Shown: positions 32,501 to 41,259, counted from the stretch's first letter. The stretch is DNA of 64,000 nt from Eubacterium sp. (GCA_015655975.1 DVEP01000038.1:1-64000), one strand, 5' to 3'. Translations and numbers: made by a program. Notes: generated by a model from the sequence alone, not told the origin.

Positions 32501-34579
32501 TTGAAAAAAGATATTTTTGAAGCAGCTATCGACGGACAAAACTCAAATCCTGCAGTTGCATTTGAAGATGTTCAAATTTTGGGCGTTGACAATGTAACTT
32601 CAACATCTACCGTAGATGTTACAATTAAGTATCCGGGAACAGACAAAATTCACGGAACATCTGTTGTAATTGCCGTAAAGGTTAATGTTGACTCTCGTCC
32701 TCAGATTTCTATTGATGTTGTTGAAAATAACAAATCAATGGTTCTTAACAAAACCAAAGACGGCGGATATAATTATGACCAACTTAAACAACAGGTATTT
32801 GATAATATCAGAGTTTCAGGCTACGAAGGACTTGAATGGAAAAACTTTGTATATCAATATGATATAACAGACAATATGCTTATACACTATACAAGAGATT
32901 TTGAAACAAGAGGTTCAGCTCTTGCAGACCCTGAAGAAACACTTTTCCATTATCTTCACGAAGAGGGCAATTTCAAAATTTTTGTAAGCATTCCTGATAG
33001 TTCAAACTACTACGGAACTTCAGTTGAATTTAATATTAATGTAAAAGTAGAAGACCCGTTCAAACCTTCAATAGTGCTTAAGGAAAACTTTAATAAGGAC
33101 TTTACTCTTTATTACAAAGCAGATGGTTCATACGATTACGACAGATTGAGAAAAGAAATTTTTGAAAATGTTGTAGATGTTGAAAAATCAGTTCCTTCAG
33201 GCATTACATGGGAAGATGTTAAATATACTTATGATTCATTTGGCGGTCCTATAGAATCTTTCATCAACTTTGAAGATGAACCTGCTGATATAGAAGATAC
33301 ATTCAGAATTTATCTTTACAAACCATATGCAGGCAGCAACGAAAAAACAATTAAAATTGACTTACCTGAAACAGAAAATTACAATTCAGCGTATGTTAAA
33401 TTTAATGTTAATGTTGTTACTTATTCAAGAAATGAATCTAATGTAGTTCTTGCAAAAGACGGCGAAATGTCATATACAAACGATGTAAATGCAATTAAGC
33501 AATACATCTTTGACAATCTTATCGACAAATCGTCTTCTAAACTTCCTGCTGATGTATCAGTAGATGATTTTGTTTATGAATATTACGCTCTTTACTACAC
33601 AAGCGGCGGTGCACTTCCGGGCATCGACAGATATTGGGCTCCTATCGAAGGAAAACAAGATGTTTTAGATGTTATTTATAAGCAAATCGGAAGCGGAACA
33701 AACAAAATCAGAGTATATTACAAAGGAAACGATAAATATACTTCTGCTTATTCAAATGAGGTAAATATTACTCTTAATAAAGCAGATTTCTCAATCAGCT
33801 TAAAACAAAACTACAAGTATCTTGACGAAAGTCTTCCTAAAGATTTTGTAAAACCGTCTGTAAATGATAATTTTGAACATTACTATGTATTTATGGACAG
33901 TTCTTCATCTACAGGTACTATTTATCTTGACAGTTTAAGCGGACTCGGTGTATTAGATTTCACAGGAAATATTCCTTTCAGCACAATGCTTACTCAGGTT
34001 TTGGGCACAGGAATTACTGCCGATTCAGTTTACAACAGAGACGGACTTACTCGTGAACAATTAGTTACTCTTTTGACAAGCGAATCATTTATTGCATATT
34101 GTAATTCAAATTACAGCATTGACGCTAATGCGTTTAATGATATGTTAAATGTATTGAACAGTCTTCCTGCTGAAGTAACTAAATTTATGTTCAGCATGGG
34201 TCAGCCTACAAAACCGGGCACATATACTGCTTTTGCAATGGCAACAAATCCGGAATATAACACTGCTACTGCTGCAAGTGAATTTTATGTAAAATATCAC
34301 AAAAAAGGAACTAAATTAGTATTTGTTCAAAACGCAGGCAATCTTAACTCTTTCAATGCAAAGAATTTTGATTTCTCGGCAACAATAACTAAAGACGGTG
34401 TTCCGATTAAAACAGATAACATTCGTTATATTTATACAGGTATTACCTATAAGGGCAGAATATATGCCAGCACAACAAAACCACCTACAGAAGCAGGCAT
34501 TTACACACAAACTGCTTGGACTTTCTTAGGAACATACGCTTTCCCGATAACCCGTACTTTCCAAATAACTCTTTTATAA
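29579..34579 (+). CDS. Large secreted repeat protein
   Basis: A 1666-residue exported protein. The signal peptide MQIKKRFSRVMATLLVLIM... ends near FAAEA (about residue 31). Two N-terminal modules precede a body of about nine repeats of 90-140 residues, each opening with a 'TLxET-x(2)-G-x-YDYxxLKxxIFxAA' pattern and closing with beta-rich strands (about residues 317-1400). A different C-terminal region of about 250 residues follows. No LPXTG anchor, transmembrane tail, SLH or choline-binding motif is seen, so surface retention is unclear. There are almost no cysteines. It may be an adhesin or glycan-binding scaffold; that is inference. AGGAGG precedes the ATG. Confidence 0.75.
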   Translation: MQIKKRFSRVMATLLVLIMTFTSVPIQGFAAEAADPAKVELKDGTVAISSDMSESQVKKALFDALAVNPEGKDYNDYSWEYYCSGFDSAWGWYQDAWGSVNGFTSEKKVALTWHYYNHSAIKDNSDASYKIRLAGGTQEVTVTKKSSCDVTYNYDALMGKVLVNDSQVSGTVNGVSPSKELQFKVVPNPGYKIVSVKMNGNEVEEKDGVYTVVPVAATTIDVEFSQDGTFYTLTIPETEGVTVKLNGNEVTGEVSVSGEKVSSLEYIPDENTSVKSVVLNDKDVTSEVTFENYIGKQDITFEKDSVLNIVPVNKDAQVVLTDAKEAAIAINEDGSWNYDEIRSNIIAAIVDTEKSVSVPFSAENIEVNYWNHGRTNGQYVNLEWSEGWGETFDGQLTFPNAVKAGTVDFRFKFAGNNQFRPSDYQYAKLDMKDVEQSSIATKENPQVTLKEVAVGKIDYSNFKQDIFNAAIDAEASKPVLSFEDVEISVQENITESGKYSVTVKYPGNKLYYASQVTFDVNVTVEKLPEANIALKSDSVETVLKETKVGVYDYESMKTAIFEAAVDSEKCVENGLDVSKLSLEIENMTVSGDYTATITYAGDDMHYPSSASVKVKVEVQKLPTVQISKEKDSATLYEGYPSGNYKYDDLKQEIFNEVIKVTGVEGLNWNDFTYQYEIVDGLGTNRGYYDFDYRNPWWDTAELGHWLYKGGNFNFKVSIPNSENYYGAEITLNLNIAVEKTDVSEIVVKEGAPFNVTLNRNYNRSYDYEGLKKAIFEAAVAEVKNVPNNFNFDYTTFNYECAILDPAKEDFKDFEDGELVNGGKFVIKISLPDGNGYYGSFAKVEVNVDVVDIYATSIALNENINGVTLNETTVGNYDFESLKNDIFNSAIDTAKSVPSNLTVENIKFTIPEIKESGDYKVTAEFIANKDYVTSSVEFTIHVDVNNLPTAELNVKNNKVEATLRETSVGIYDYDQLKKDIFEAAIDGQNSNPAVAFEDVQILGVDNVTSTSTVDVTIKYPGTDKIHGTSVVIAVKVNVDSRPQISIDVVENNKSMVLNKTKDGGYNYDQLKQQVFDNIRVSGYEGLEWKNFVYQYDITDNMLIHYTRDFETRGSALADPEETLFHYLHEEGNFKIFVSIPDSSNYYGTSVEFNINVKVEDPFKPSIVLKENFNKDFTLYYKADGSYDYDRLRKEIFENVVDVEKSVPSGITWEDVKYTYDSFGGPIESFINFEDEPADIEDTFRIYLYKPYAGSNEKTIKIDLPETENYNSAYVKFNVNVVTYSRNESNVVLAKDGEMSYTNDVNAIKQYIFDNLIDKSSSKLPADVSVDDFVYEYYALYYTSGGALPGIDRYWAPIEGKQDVLDVIYKQIGSGTNKIRVYYKGNDKYTSAYSNEVNITLNKADFSISLKQNYKYLDESLPKDFVKPSVNDNFEHYYVFMDSSSSTGTIYLDSLSGLGVLDFTGNIPFSTMLTQVLGTGITADSVYNRDGLTREQLVTLLTSESFIAYCNSNYSIDANAFNDMLNVLNSLPAEVTKFMFSMGQPTKPGTYTAFAMATNPEYNTATAASEFYVKYHKKGTKLVFVQNAGNLNSFNAKNFDFSATITKDGVPIKTDNIRYIYTGITYKGRIYASTTKPPTEAGIYTQTAWTFLGTYAFPITRTFQITLL
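30520..33780 (+). repeat. Tandem protein-repeat array inside the large secreted protein
   Basis: About nine diverged coding repeats of roughly 300-400 bases. Opening segments include VGKIDYSNFKQDIF, VGVYDYESMKTAIF, SGNYKYDDLKQEIF, RSYDYEGLKKAIF, VGNYDFESLKNDIF, VGIYDYDQLKKDIF, GGYNYDQLKQQVF and GSYDYDRLRKEIF. Two subtypes that contain 'GLxWxxFxYQY' or 'NYYG' closings recur in the same order, suggesting duplication of a multi-repeat block. DNA identity between copies is low, so the array is old. Confidence 0.75.
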
Positions 34580-34618
34580 AAGTTTTTTGATTTCGGATTA
34601 ATCATCGGACAAGTAAAA

Positions 34619-34665
34619 AATCCCCCTATACAGTATTTTGTACTGTATAGGGGGTCATTTTTTTA
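34619..34665. terminator. Bidirectional terminator after the repeat protein
   Basis: CCCCCTATACAGTA and its complement form a perfect 14-base-pair stem with loop TTTTG; A-run on the left and T-run on the right serve the repeat protein gene and the convergent small membrane protein gene. Confidence 0.9.
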
Positions 34666-34863
34666 CCATTTACCCTTTTTTATTCTTCCTGCAATCATAA
34701 TGAAAGAAAATATTAAAAGCAAAGCAATTGCAGATATCCATATAGGGCTGAATACCCATATCCACGAGATAGATATTAGATTGAACAGTTTTAAGACTGC
34801 TAAAATCAGCGTCAGTGTAGAGATGAAACCCATACCGCCTGAAGCAACTTTTTTATTTTTCAT
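34663..34863 (-). CDS. Small two-helix membrane protein
   Basis: A 66-residue protein with two hydrophobic helices (about 12-31 and 38-60) around LFNLISISWIWVFSPIWI, and a basic C-terminus. The pattern 'LKL-x(5)-SWxWVxSPxWI' resembles small 'transmembrane Fragile-X-F'-type proteins found in phages and bacteria, none with a known function. The ATG at 34863 has AAGGAG upstream. It begins 10 bases after the six-hairpin glycosidase gene and probably shares its transcript. Confidence 0.65.
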   Translation of the reverse strand: MKNKKVASGGMGFISTLTLILAVLKLFNLISISWIWVFSPIWISAIALLLIFSFIMIAGRIKKGKW

Positions 34864-34873
34864 AAAGCGCTCC

Positions 34874-36841
34874 TTATAATTCAATTGTAATTTTGTCTTT
34901 TATATTGTTTCTTTCAATTCTTTTTCCGTTGTATGTATAGGTTAAATCATAGCAACCGTCATTGTTTCTTTTTATATAAATGCTTATGCTTTTACCGCAA
35001 AGAGTTATATTTTTCAGGTTCATAAAACTCCATTTATCAGGAAGATTAGGTTTCAATTCAAAACTGTTAAATCCAACGGGGCGGTATCCTAAAATGCCTT
35101 CGGAGAAAATTCTCAAATATAAACCGCTTTCGGCAGACAACTGTGCCTGGTTACCTTCGGGAAACGCTTCAACAGGGTATGGAATATGCTCGCCGAGCAA
35201 TCTTGCTTTTGAATATGTTTCAAGCAGTTCATTTGCTTCATTTTGATGGTTTGAATAGAAAATTCCGCGTAAAGAATAGAGCGTTGAACGGTCCCAAAAT
35301 GTTTTTTCTCCGCTTCGTGTAACAAGACCTTCATTTAGATGCAGTTTGTTTGACAACAACGCTTTTACGGTGTCGTCTGATTTTTCAAAAATTCCCACCG
35401 TCAAAGGCATTGAAATCCACGAGCGCAGACGATTTTCTTCTTTACAGTACATATATGTGTCGTAGTCTTCTACATTTTTCCCGAAATAGAGATTTATATT
35501 TTTCTTCAATTCATCGGCGTTTTTCTTGTATTTTTCTGCGTTGGAGCTATTGCCCAATTCTTGTTCTAAATAAGAAGCGCTTACAAGTGCGTCGTATGCA
35601 AGACAAGATGTGCAGAGGTTTACTTTTCCGCTTTCAAATCTGTTTTCAAGTTCGTCTGAATCACTTTCGACAACGCCGTCGCTGTTAATTTTTGACAGAG
35701 TGTATGACAGACAATCTCGAATTGAGTCAATATATTTAAGAGCGGTCTTTTTATCGCTGTTTGACAGTAAAAAACGACTGCAGCCATATGCGTACATTGC
35801 GCTGTCGCCTCGGTCTTTTGCACCGTGCCAAATTCCGTCGCCTTCAGATATGATGCTTGTGATTAATGCTTTGTCTTTTGAAATATATTTTTGATAAAGT
35901 TTGTAGCAGTTAAGACTTTGTTTAAGACCTATATCGTATCCGAGGTAGGCAAAAAGTGGGTTGATATATTCACACTGGTCGTTTGTCCATAAAGCGGCGT
36001 AGTAGCCTCCCCCGCCCGGAGAGTGCATCAGTCCCGATTTTGTTTTGTATATACTTTCGCAGGCGCGTATTTTTGCGTACTGCACGGCAGTGTTGATGAT
36101 ATTGTCAGGTGTTTCTACAATAAATATATCTTGCAGGCTTTTCAAAAAAGCTTTTCTCGCAGAGTATTCCTGCATACAATTAATTGTAACGCTTTCTGTC
36201 GTATCGCTTGCAGAATATGAAATTTCAAAAGTTGTCGATTTGCCTGCGTTAACCGTGCAGTTGTCGATGTTTGATTTTGTAAAAAGTCTGTAGCTTTTTC
36301 TGTCAGCGCCATAAAACTCGGGAGTTTTTCTGCAATTTTTATATTTGCACGAAACAGAAATATCTTTTGTGCCCGTATTTGAAAATTTTACAATTTCAAT
36401 GCAGGCTTTTTTATTCCTTGAAGTGAAAATTTTTCTTTCAATTTCTAAATTTTCAAATACTGTGCAAATAGTTAAAATACCGTCAAATTCAAAACTTGTT
36501 GCGGTTTCCGAAATCTTTTTATTGTCGGCGAAAAATGTTACGCCTTTGAAATTGCAGTCAAGACTGCTGTGTGTTAAATTTGGGTACAGTCTTAAATTTG
36601 GAAATATAATATGACGGTTTAAAAGCAGTTTTCTGTTTTTATCACAACCGTAACTGATGATAGACGAGCAATGAAATCCGCTCATTTCAATATGGTTTGC
36701 ATATTTTTCTCCGTCTTTGGTATTGTAACAAATTTTGTTGTCTTGTAAATAGTGCTTTTCTGTTGTAAACGGTTTTGTGATTTTTGACCATTTAGGAAAA
36801 AACGGTATTCTCGGCCGTACTAATTGAATTTTAGATTTCAT
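34874..36841 (-). CDS. Six-hairpin (alpha/alpha)6 glycosidase-like protein
   Basis: A 655-residue cytoplasmic protein. The N-terminal ~250 residues look beta-rich. The central region, with SPGGGGYYAALWTNDQCEYI, GDGIWHGAKDRGDSAMYAYG and FWDRSTLYSLRG, resembles (alpha/alpha)6 glycosidases such as GH63/GH78/GH95-type enzymes. A C-terminal beta segment contains GYRPVGFNSFELKPNLP, common in those enzymes. The exact family and substrate are not assignable by eye. No signal peptide. GAGGA precedes the ATG, 35 bases after luxS. Confidence 0.65.
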   Translation of the reverse strand: MKSKIQLVRPRIPFFPKWSKITKPFTTEKHYLQDNKICYNTKDGEKYANHIEMSGFHCSSIISYGCDKNRKLLLNRHIIFPNLRLYPNLTHSSLDCNFKGVTFFADNKKISETATSFEFDGILTICTVFENLEIERKIFTSRNKKACIEIVKFSNTGTKDISVSCKYKNCRKTPEFYGADRKSYRLFTKSNIDNCTVNAGKSTTFEISYSASDTTESVTINCMQEYSARKAFLKSLQDIFIVETPDNIINTAVQYAKIRACESIYKTKSGLMHSPGGGGYYAALWTNDQCEYINPLFAYLGYDIGLKQSLNCYKLYQKYISKDKALITSIISEGDGIWHGAKDRGDSAMYAYGCSRFLLSNSDKKTALKYIDSIRDCLSYTLSKINSDGVVESDSDELENRFESGKVNLCTSCLAYDALVSASYLEQELGNSSNAEKYKKNADELKKNINLYFGKNVEDYDTYMYCKEENRLRSWISMPLTVGIFEKSDDTVKALLSNKLHLNEGLVTRSGEKTFWDRSTLYSLRGIFYSNHQNEANELLETYSKARLLGEHIPYPVEAFPEGNQAQLSAESGLYLRIFSEGILGYRPVGFNSFELKPNLPDKWSFMNLKNITLCGKSISIYIKRNNDGCYDLTYTYNGKRIERNNIKDKITIEL

Positions 36842-36876
36842 TTTTATTCCTCACAGTTTTTTATTAAATACTATTT

Positions 36877-37356
36877 CTATTCTTCTTCAGCTTTAGGTGC
36901 AACAGGATATTTCAAGTCTTCTTTTGTCCAGTCTTTGATTACCTCATAGAAATTCTTTGCCTCTGCTTTTGCTTCCGGGAGACTGTGCTCACGCCAATTT
37001 CCGCACTCTACGGCAGAACAACCCGGAATTTTGCCCCAAAAGTCCGCTATATATTTGAAAGCTTCTTTAATCAGATTTATAGAATATTTATCTGTTAAAG
37101 AACGGGTTAAAAAGTAAAAACCTGTTCTGCAGCCCATCGGTCCGAAATAGATGATGTTTTCTCCGAATTCGCTGTTTCTTGCAAATGTCGCAAAAATGTG
37201 TTCAATGGTGTGAATTGCAGAGTTTGTCAAAACAGGCTCCACATTCGGTTCTTTGAGTCTGATGTCGTATGTTGTAATATCGTCGTCAATTCTTGAAATG
37301 TAAATTCCTTTTTTCAAAATTGTGTGGTCGATTTCAAAACTCGGTATTGTTTTCAT
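36877..37356 (-). CDS. luxS: S-ribosylhomocysteine lyase LuxS
   Basis: A 159-residue LuxS. The zinc ligands are His49 and His53 in HTIEH and the Cys in VECGNWREH; the catalytic Cys is in GPMGCRTGFY. It splits S-ribosylhomocysteine into homocysteine and the AI-2 precursor, recycling the methyl cycle. The start overlaps the upstream phospholipase-like gene by four bases (ATGA), so translation is coupled. Whether AI-2 is used as a signal here cannot be told. Confidence 0.96.
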   Translation of the reverse strand: MKTIPSFEIDHTILKKGIYISRIDDDITTYDIRLKEPNVEPVLTNSAIHTIEHIFATFARNSEFGENIIYFGPMGCRTGFYFLTRSLTDKYSINLIKEAFKYIADFWGKIPGCSAVECGNWREHSLPEAKAEAKNFYEVIKDWTKEDLKYPVAPKAEEE

Positions 37357-38291
37357 TGTATTTGTACTCCTGTTAAAAATGATTTATTTTGCGTTACGGT
37401 GTAGCCGTCGCATTTGTTTTGAAGTATTTTGTTGAAGCCTAAAATAAGGTCTTTTGCATCTTCTTTTGACTTTTCAAAAACTTCAAGAAAACTATCGTGT
37501 CTTATTATATCACTTTGCCAAGGATTTGACCACGGCAATTTTCCCGTATTTGCGTAAAAATCAATACTTTCTTTATATTTCGGTCTAATCATTACTGATA
37601 TTTTAAAACCTTTTGCAAAAGGCGATATAAATTTTTCGGCAATTTCTAAAATTTTCTTTTTAATTCCTTTTTCGTCATACAACTGTTTTTGCAGTTTTTC
37701 AGTGTCGTAAATTGCCTGATATACAATTTTTTCATCGACAGTTTGAAGTGTTGTTTTTTTGATTATGTTTGAAAGAAAAATACTTATTTCTTTTGCTGTT
37801 CTTTCATTTGGAATAAATGTATTGCTTGTGCGAAATTTTTCTGTTTCGCTGTAACCTAACACATTTTTAATTACATATGCGTCAAGCCCTAATTCTATCA
37901 TATTGTGAATTGATGAATGGTGTATGTGAGGCATTTTTTTCTGCATCTTTTTTTCATAGCAGAAAATGTACGGGTGGCAGTTTCTGTCAAGAGAATAGTG
38001 CAAAATGTAGCCGTAAAAATATGAAAGTGCAATCTCTTTTTCTTTGCTTTTCAATATGTATTTTGAGGCATATTCAAAAACTTCGCTCGCTTTTGAACGG
38101 TGCATTGCCGAGCCTGTTTTTCTGTACGATTTGCCGTACATCAACAGAGGAATTGCTCTGTGAAAAAAGAAAATGTCAGGTCCCTGTGTACCGAGCATTA
38201 AAGCGTTTGTGTCAAGTTTGAAATCGCAGTTTTTTTGAATAAAATCTTTCATTTCGACCGCAAAAGCGTAGTGAGTGGAAAAAGCCGGCAT
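37353..38291 (-). CDS. Zinc-dependent phospholipase C-like protein
   Basis: A 312-residue protein with a PLC-type metal-binding pattern: THYAFA at the N-terminus, GTQGPDIFFFH near residue 40, and YGYILHYSLDRNCHPYI around 100-115, plus HIHHSSIHNMIE. These His/Asp sets match the zinc-dependent phospholipase C/nuclease-like fold. It lacks a signal peptide, unlike secreted toxins of that fold, so an intracellular lipid or phosphoester role is more likely. It lies between an RluA-type gene (2-base gap) and luxS (4-base overlap). Confidence 0.7.
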   Translation of the reverse strand: MPAFSTHYAFAVEMKDFIQKNCDFKLDTNALMLGTQGPDIFFFHRAIPLLMYGKSYRKTGSAMHRSKASEVFEYASKYILKSKEKEIALSYFYGYILHYSLDRNCHPYIFCYEKKMQKKMPHIHHSSIHNMIELGLDAYVIKNVLGYSETEKFRTSNTFIPNERTAKEISIFLSNIIKKTTLQTVDEKIVYQAIYDTEKLQKQLYDEKGIKKKILEIAEKFISPFAKGFKISVMIRPKYKESIDFYANTGKLPWSNPWQSDIIRHDSFLEVFEKSKEDAKDLILGFNKILQNKCDGYTVTQNKSFLTGVQIQ

Positions 38292-38293
38292 AT

Positions 38294-39142
38294 TTATTCA
38301 CCTCTTAAACAGTTAAAAAAGTCGGGCGGGGGAGGCAGAATGAAATGCATTTGTTCGTTTGTAACAGGGTGCTTAAAAGCAACTTCACCGCAGTGCAGTG
38401 CCTGTCGCATAATGTATTTGTCGCCTTTGCCGTACAATGTATCGCCAACAAGCGCTTTGCTGCAATGTGAAAAATGCACCCGTATTTGATGCGTTCTGCC
38501 TGTTTCTAAATTTATTTTTACAAGTGTTTTGTTGTTTTTATAAAATAGGGAAGTGTAGTGAGTGATTGCCTTTTCGCCGAAAGGCGAAACGCACCTCTTG
38601 ATGATACTTTCGTTTTCTCTTGCTATCGGCAGATTAATAGTGCCGTTAAAATTTGTTGTACCGTTGCAGATTGCGTAGTATGTTTTGTCGCACTTTCCGG
38701 CAAGTTTAGACGCGCTTAGTGTGTGCTTTGCAATTACGACGAGACCGCTGGTATCTCTGTCGAGTCTGTAAACACTTCTGAATGAACCGTCAAGAAAGGG
38801 TGCAACTGCGTTTGAAAGAGTGTCTCCTATATGATTTCTGCTTTGATGAACGGGCATAAACGGAGGCTTGTCTGCCACGATAATATCGTCATCGTTGTAT
38901 AGTATGTGAACTTTTCTGTTGCTTGCTTTAGGCACTACACCGCTGTCCTCAATATTGATTGTCAGCGTGTCGTCCGTATGCAACTTTTCTATTGTTTTTG
39001 CAAAAACTCCGTTTAGTAAAATTCCGTTTTCAGAACACTTCAGAGTTGTAAGAAGTGCGCTTGACACACCGAAATCGGAAAGGAAGTCGCGTATTTGTTT
39101 TGAATCGTCTTTTTCTTTAATTTTAAAATTTATTGTTCTCAT
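38294..39142 (-). CDS. RluA-family pseudouridine synthase
   Basis: A 282-residue RNA pseudouridine synthase. A short S4-like N-terminal domain (about 1-70) precedes the catalytic domain with VYRLDRDTSGLVVIAKHT, whose Asp is the nucleophile, and ETGRTHQIRVHFSH. The target base (23S rRNA or tRNA) is not predictable. No strong ribosome binding site is seen at the ATG. First gene of the run rluA-type/PLC-like/luxS. Confidence 0.9.
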   Translation of the reverse strand: MRTINFKIKEKDDSKQIRDFLSDFGVSSALLTTLKCSENGILLNGVFAKTIEKLHTDDTLTINIEDSGVVPKASNRKVHILYNDDDIIVADKPPFMPVHQSRNHIGDTLSNAVAPFLDGSFRSVYRLDRDTSGLVVIAKHTLSASKLAGKCDKTYYAICNGTTNFNGTINLPIARENESIIKRCVSPFGEKAITHYTSLFYKNNKTLVKINLETGRTHQIRVHFSHCSKALVGDTLYGKGDKYIMRQALHCGEVAFKHPVTNEQMHFILPPPPDFFNCLRGE

Positions 39143-39186
39143 TTGTATAATTTAAAGTGATGGTATTTAAATAAAAGTTATTATGT

Positions 39187-39212
39187 AAAAAGGGCTGTGC
39201 AAGACAGCCCTT
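39187..39212 (-). terminator. Terminator of degV-ilvE
   Basis: AAGGGCTGT and ACAGCCCTT pair around GCAAG. On the minus strand the stem is followed by TTTTTAC. It lies 12 bases after the ilvE stop. Confidence 0.75.
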
Positions 39213-39223
39213 AAAAATTATTG

Positions 39224-40288
39224 TCAGTCAACTTTAACTGTCCAACCCATATCGTCTTTAATTTTGCCGAATTGGATTCCTGTTAATGTGTCGTAAAGTT
39301 TCTGTGTGAGTTCGCCTGTTTTGAAACCGCCGATTTCAGCTTTTTCATCTTCATAAATAAGTTCTCCGACAGGACTGATAACAGCGGCAGTACCTGTACC
39401 GAAAACTTCTTCAAGTTTACCGTTTTTGTGCGCTTTCATAATATCTTCGATAGCGAGTCTGCATTCGTGAACATTGTAGCCCCATTTTTTGAGAAGTTCA
39501 ATACAACTCATTCTTGTGATGCCAGGTAACACTGTTCCGACAGTCGGAGCAGTATAGATTTCTCCGCCGATTTTGAACATAATGTTCATTGAGCCTACTT
39601 CTTCAACATACTTTCTTTCTACACCGTCAAGCCAAAGAACTTGAGAATAGCCGAGTTTGTGCGCTTTTTCACTTGCGATAATCGAAGCTGCATAGTTGCC
39701 GCCGCACTTGATATATCCTGTTCCGCCGGGTGTTGCTCGTACATATTCGTCTTCAACATAGATTTTTACAGGGTTCATACCTTCTTCGTAGTATGCTCCT
39801 GACGGAGAACAGATGATGATAAATTGATATTTTTCAGACGCTTTTACGCCGAGAACAGGCTCGGTTGCGATTGTAAAAGGTCGAATGTAGAGACTTGTGT
39901 CGGGTGCTGACGGTACCCAGTCTTTTTCAACTGCTACAAGCGCTTTTACTGCCTGCACAAAATCTTCAACAGGTATTTCGGGAATACAGAGTCTCTCGTG
40001 AGTAGATTTCATTCTTTCGCCGTTTTTGTCAGGTCTGAAAAGTTGAACGCTTCCGTCTGTGCAGCGATATGCTTTAAGACCTTCAAAACACTCTTGCGCA
40101 TAGTGAAACACGAGTGCAGACGGGTCAAGTGTGAGCGGAGCATAGGGTACGATTCTTGCGTCGTGCCAGCCTTTGTCCGAAGAATAGTCCATCACAAACA
40201 TATGGTCGGTAAAAATTGTGCCGAAACCGAGATTGTTTTCGTCGGGCTTTTGTTTTGGTGTGTTCGTTAAGTTGTATTTGATTTCCAT
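39224..40288 (-). CDS. ilvE: Branched-chain amino acid aminotransferase
   Basis: A 354-residue class IV aminotransferase. PLP lysine in TGYIKCGGNYAAS, signature EVGSMNIMF and the FGTGTAAVISPV phosphate-binding stretch are present. It interconverts Leu, Ile and Val with their keto acids. The length fits the 'type II' BCAT group. GGAAGG precedes the ATG. It follows degV by 27 bases and probably shares its promoter. Confidence 0.94.
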   Translation of the reverse strand: MEIKYNLTNTPKQKPDENNLGFGTIFTDHMFVMDYSSDKGWHDARIVPYAPLTLDPSALVFHYAQECFEGLKAYRCTDGSVQLFRPDKNGERMKSTHERLCIPEIPVEDFVQAVKALVAVEKDWVPSAPDTSLYIRPFTIATEPVLGVKASEKYQFIIICSPSGAYYEEGMNPVKIYVEDEYVRATPGGTGYIKCGGNYAASIIASEKAHKLGYSQVLWLDGVERKYVEEVGSMNIMFKIGGEIYTAPTVGTVLPGITRMSCIELLKKWGYNVHECRLAIEDIMKAHKNGKLEEVFGTGTAAVISPVGELIYEDEKAEIGGFKTGELTQKLYDTLTGIQFGKIKDDMGWTVKVD

Positions 40289-40315
40289 ATTTACCTTCCT
40301 TTATTGTAACAGAAA

Positions 40316-41167
40316 TCAGTGGCAGTATGAAACAATAATTCCGCCGTCGTTTGCATACAATGTGTTTAAACCACTCATTTCAAGAATTTCTATTTTTTCA
40401 AAATTGTTTTTTTCACTGAGTTTGGAAGCAACAAGTTCAGCTCTTTCCAAACATCTGCAATGTGTAATGATGAGTTTTTTCGGAATTGTGCCTTTGATGA
40501 TGTCGTTGTTCATAATTGAACACATTTTTAAAATTGCTCTTGAAATAGTGAAGTCCTGAGAAACTTTGTCAATGTCGCCGTCTGTTGCTTTGCAGATAAG
40601 TTTGACTCTCAATTTTTTCAAAACAGCAGCCGCAAGATTTGAAAGTCTGCCGTTCTTACGGAGATTTTCCAAATTGTCAAGACAGAAATAGAGGTCAATG
40701 TGGTTTTCAATGTAGTTGTTTACTTGTTCAATTACATCTGCAAATTCCATTCCGCTTGAAGCAAGTTCGTTAATTTTTTCAACAATAAGCACCTCAAAGC
40801 CTGAAGTACCTTTACTGTCAAATACATGGATATTTTTAGTTGAGTTGTTTTCTTCTCGGAACAACTCAACCGCCTGAACGGCACTGTTGTATGTACCGCT
40901 TAGTTTTTTTGTGATTGTAACAACATATACATCTTCTTCCTCACCTTCGTAAGCGTCTGCAAAAGCGGCAGGTGAGGGGCAGGCAGATTTTGCAGTGCCT
41001 TCGTAGGCAAGCATTCTTTCTACAAAATCGTTTTGGTCGAAGTTTTCGTCGTCGAGTATCTTGTAGTTGTCAATTTGAAGTGTCAGAGGAACAGAAACTA
41101 TATTTTGCATTGATTTGAGTGTGTCTGTCATCTCACAACAACTGTCAACAACAATTTTATATGCCAT
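40316..41167 (-). CDS. DegV family fatty-acid-binding protein
   Basis: A 283-residue DegV protein. The pattern IVVDSCCEMTD at the start, the ACPSPAAFADAY segment, ITKKLSGTYNSA and a long C-terminal domain fit the family. DegV/FakB proteins bind fatty acids; FakB homologues present them to the kinase FakA. Several paralogues per genome are usual, so the partner cannot be named. A clear promoter lies at 41231-41259. Confidence 0.88.
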   Translation of the reverse strand: MAYKIVVDSCCEMTDTLKSMQNIVSVPLTLQIDNYKILDDENFDQNDFVERMLAYEGTAKSACPSPAAFADAYEGEEEDVYVVTITKKLSGTYNSAVQAVELFREENNSTKNIHVFDSKGTSGFEVLIVEKINELASSGMEFADVIEQVNNYIENHIDLYFCLDNLENLRKNGRLSNLAAAVLKKLRVKLICKATDGDIDKVSQDFTISRAILKMCSIMNNDIIKGTIPKKLIITHCRCLERAELVASKLSEKNNFEKIEILEMSGLNTLYANDGGIIVSYCH

Positions 41168-41230
41168 ATTGGTATCTCGCTTTCAATAAAATGTTAAATT
41201 AAATATAATAAAAATTATATTACTCTTTCC

Positions 41231-41259
41231 ATTATATTGAATTGGTTAATATAAGTCAA
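41231..41259 (-). promoter_or_regulatory. Predicted promoter of degV-ilvE
   Basis: Minus-strand TTGACT (41254-41259), 17-base spacer and perfect TATAAT (41231-41236). Confidence 0.7.

Noticed and set aside
29579..34579. CRISPR-like or satellite DNA because of repetitiveness
   Set aside because: Repeats are diverged coding modules of 300-400 bases without conserved DNA units or spacers.
34480..34579. Sortase anchor at the end of the large secreted protein
   Set aside because: The C-terminus ends in beta-type residues with no LPXTG, hydrophobic helix or basic tail.
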